A stretch of 64,000 nucleotides of DNA, taken from positions 19,315,205-19,379,204 of the forward strand of contig CP092874.1 in the NCBI GenBank assembly GCA_030710605.1, written 5' to 3'. Of the stretch, positions 63,765 through 64,000 are shown piece by piece. This stretch comes from Cordylochernes scorpioides (Eukaryota > Arthropoda > Arachnida > Pseudoscorpiones > Chernetidae). The first letter of the stretch is position 1. Every line of letters starts with the position of its first letter. A program made the translations under genes and the position numbers. Under the pieces are notes generated by a model. That model made no database searches, was not told the origin of the DNA, and saw only the letters and a list, made by a program, of their open reading frames with translations.

Positions 63765-64000
63765 TCACAGAGGGATTTTAATTCTTTCTAAATATGTTTC
63801 AATAATTTGTGTTATATGTTCTTCAATCGCTTTTCTAATTTCCTCATGAAAAACATCATTAACTAAATCAACAAGAATTTTAGTGATACGATTAAGTGGA
63901 CCTAAACCTTTAATAAAAATTTGCATATTTTTTATTTTGTCAAGAGAAAATTGGAGTAATTTACCTTTACCTTTTTTAATAAAGATTTCTTGTGTTATAC
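63765..64000 (-). CDS. second group 7 allergen-like gene, partial (carboxy end only)
   Basis: The last 78 or so codons of a copy of 20872-21489; the stop TGA corresponds to 63765-63767. Over the shared 236 bp I see one difference (aaagatttc against aaaaatttc, near 63982). The rest lies beyond the window. It may be a true paralogue or an assembly duplicate across the gap. Confidence 0.6.
   Translation of the reverse strand, partial: ITQEIFIKKGKGKLLQFSLDKIKNMQIFIKGLGPLNRITKILVDLVNDVFHEEIRKAIEEHITQIIETYLERIKIPL

Noticed and set aside
1-64000. CRISPR array, operon or bacterial-type genes
   Set aside because: The regular repeats are satellites without unique spacers, and all coding sequence is of eukaryotic transposon or arthropod type.

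Overview
This is a gene-poor, AT-rich stretch of an animal nuclear genome, almost certainly an arthropod. The only plausible host protein gene is a minus-strand reading frame at 20872-21489 that resembles the mite group 7 allergen / BPI-like lipid-binding family. That family is typical of chelicerates, so a mite, tick or spider is my inference. A near-identical partial copy enters at the right edge (63765-64000). The only other host-type gene is an intron-containing tRNA-Tyr-like gene at 63247-63333, just before a 100-N assembly gap. I see no bacterial, CRISPR or operon-like content.

Most of the rest is mobile DNA, much of it nested. Left to right: a 123/117-bp tandem array, derived from a short inverted-repeat transposon, split by a Penelope-like element (1-3226); Gypsy-1 (3913-9204) followed by a dead mariner (9214-10516); relics of hammerhead-ribozyme elements and foldback elements (10535-14270); a 116-bp satellite made from a LINE 3' end (15010-17690) attached to the LINE remnant it came from; another array of the inverted-repeat transposon (19447-20266); the group 7 gene; a Copia element with LTRs that look identical and one nonsense codon (22735-27223); AT-rich DNA with Helitrons, SINEs and foldbacks (27224-37360); a cluster of hammerhead elements (37514-39330); LINE tails and more transposons (39460-44709); an apparently intact Gypsy-2 (44710-49904); SINEs, a second LINE-derived satellite (128-bp unit, 53971-54737) and further hammerhead elements (to 57067); then Helitron, SINE and pogo/Tigger elements (57577-62916).

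The most interesting signal is a set of about 340-356-bp repeats, each containing one compact hammerhead ribozyme: a CTGATGA or CTGACGA core, a 4-bp stem II, GAAA, a two-base-pair stem III and a 6-bp stem I. Copies lie at 38276, 38932, 42065, 53545 and 56876, with broken ones at 10605, 10949 and 37961. Units are flanked by direct repeats of themselves, as expected when a circular or concatemeric RNA is reverse transcribed. Two subfamilies differ by compensatory changes in stems I and II. This matches the published idea of animal retrozymes. The window also holds several Penelope-type termini with related, degenerate hammerhead-like folds, so a ribozyme-bearing non-autonomous element and its possible helper lineage sit in the same region.

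All calls come from reading the sequence by eye. Element families are named from motifs and termini. No database search or folding program was run, and statements that two copies look identical are visual.
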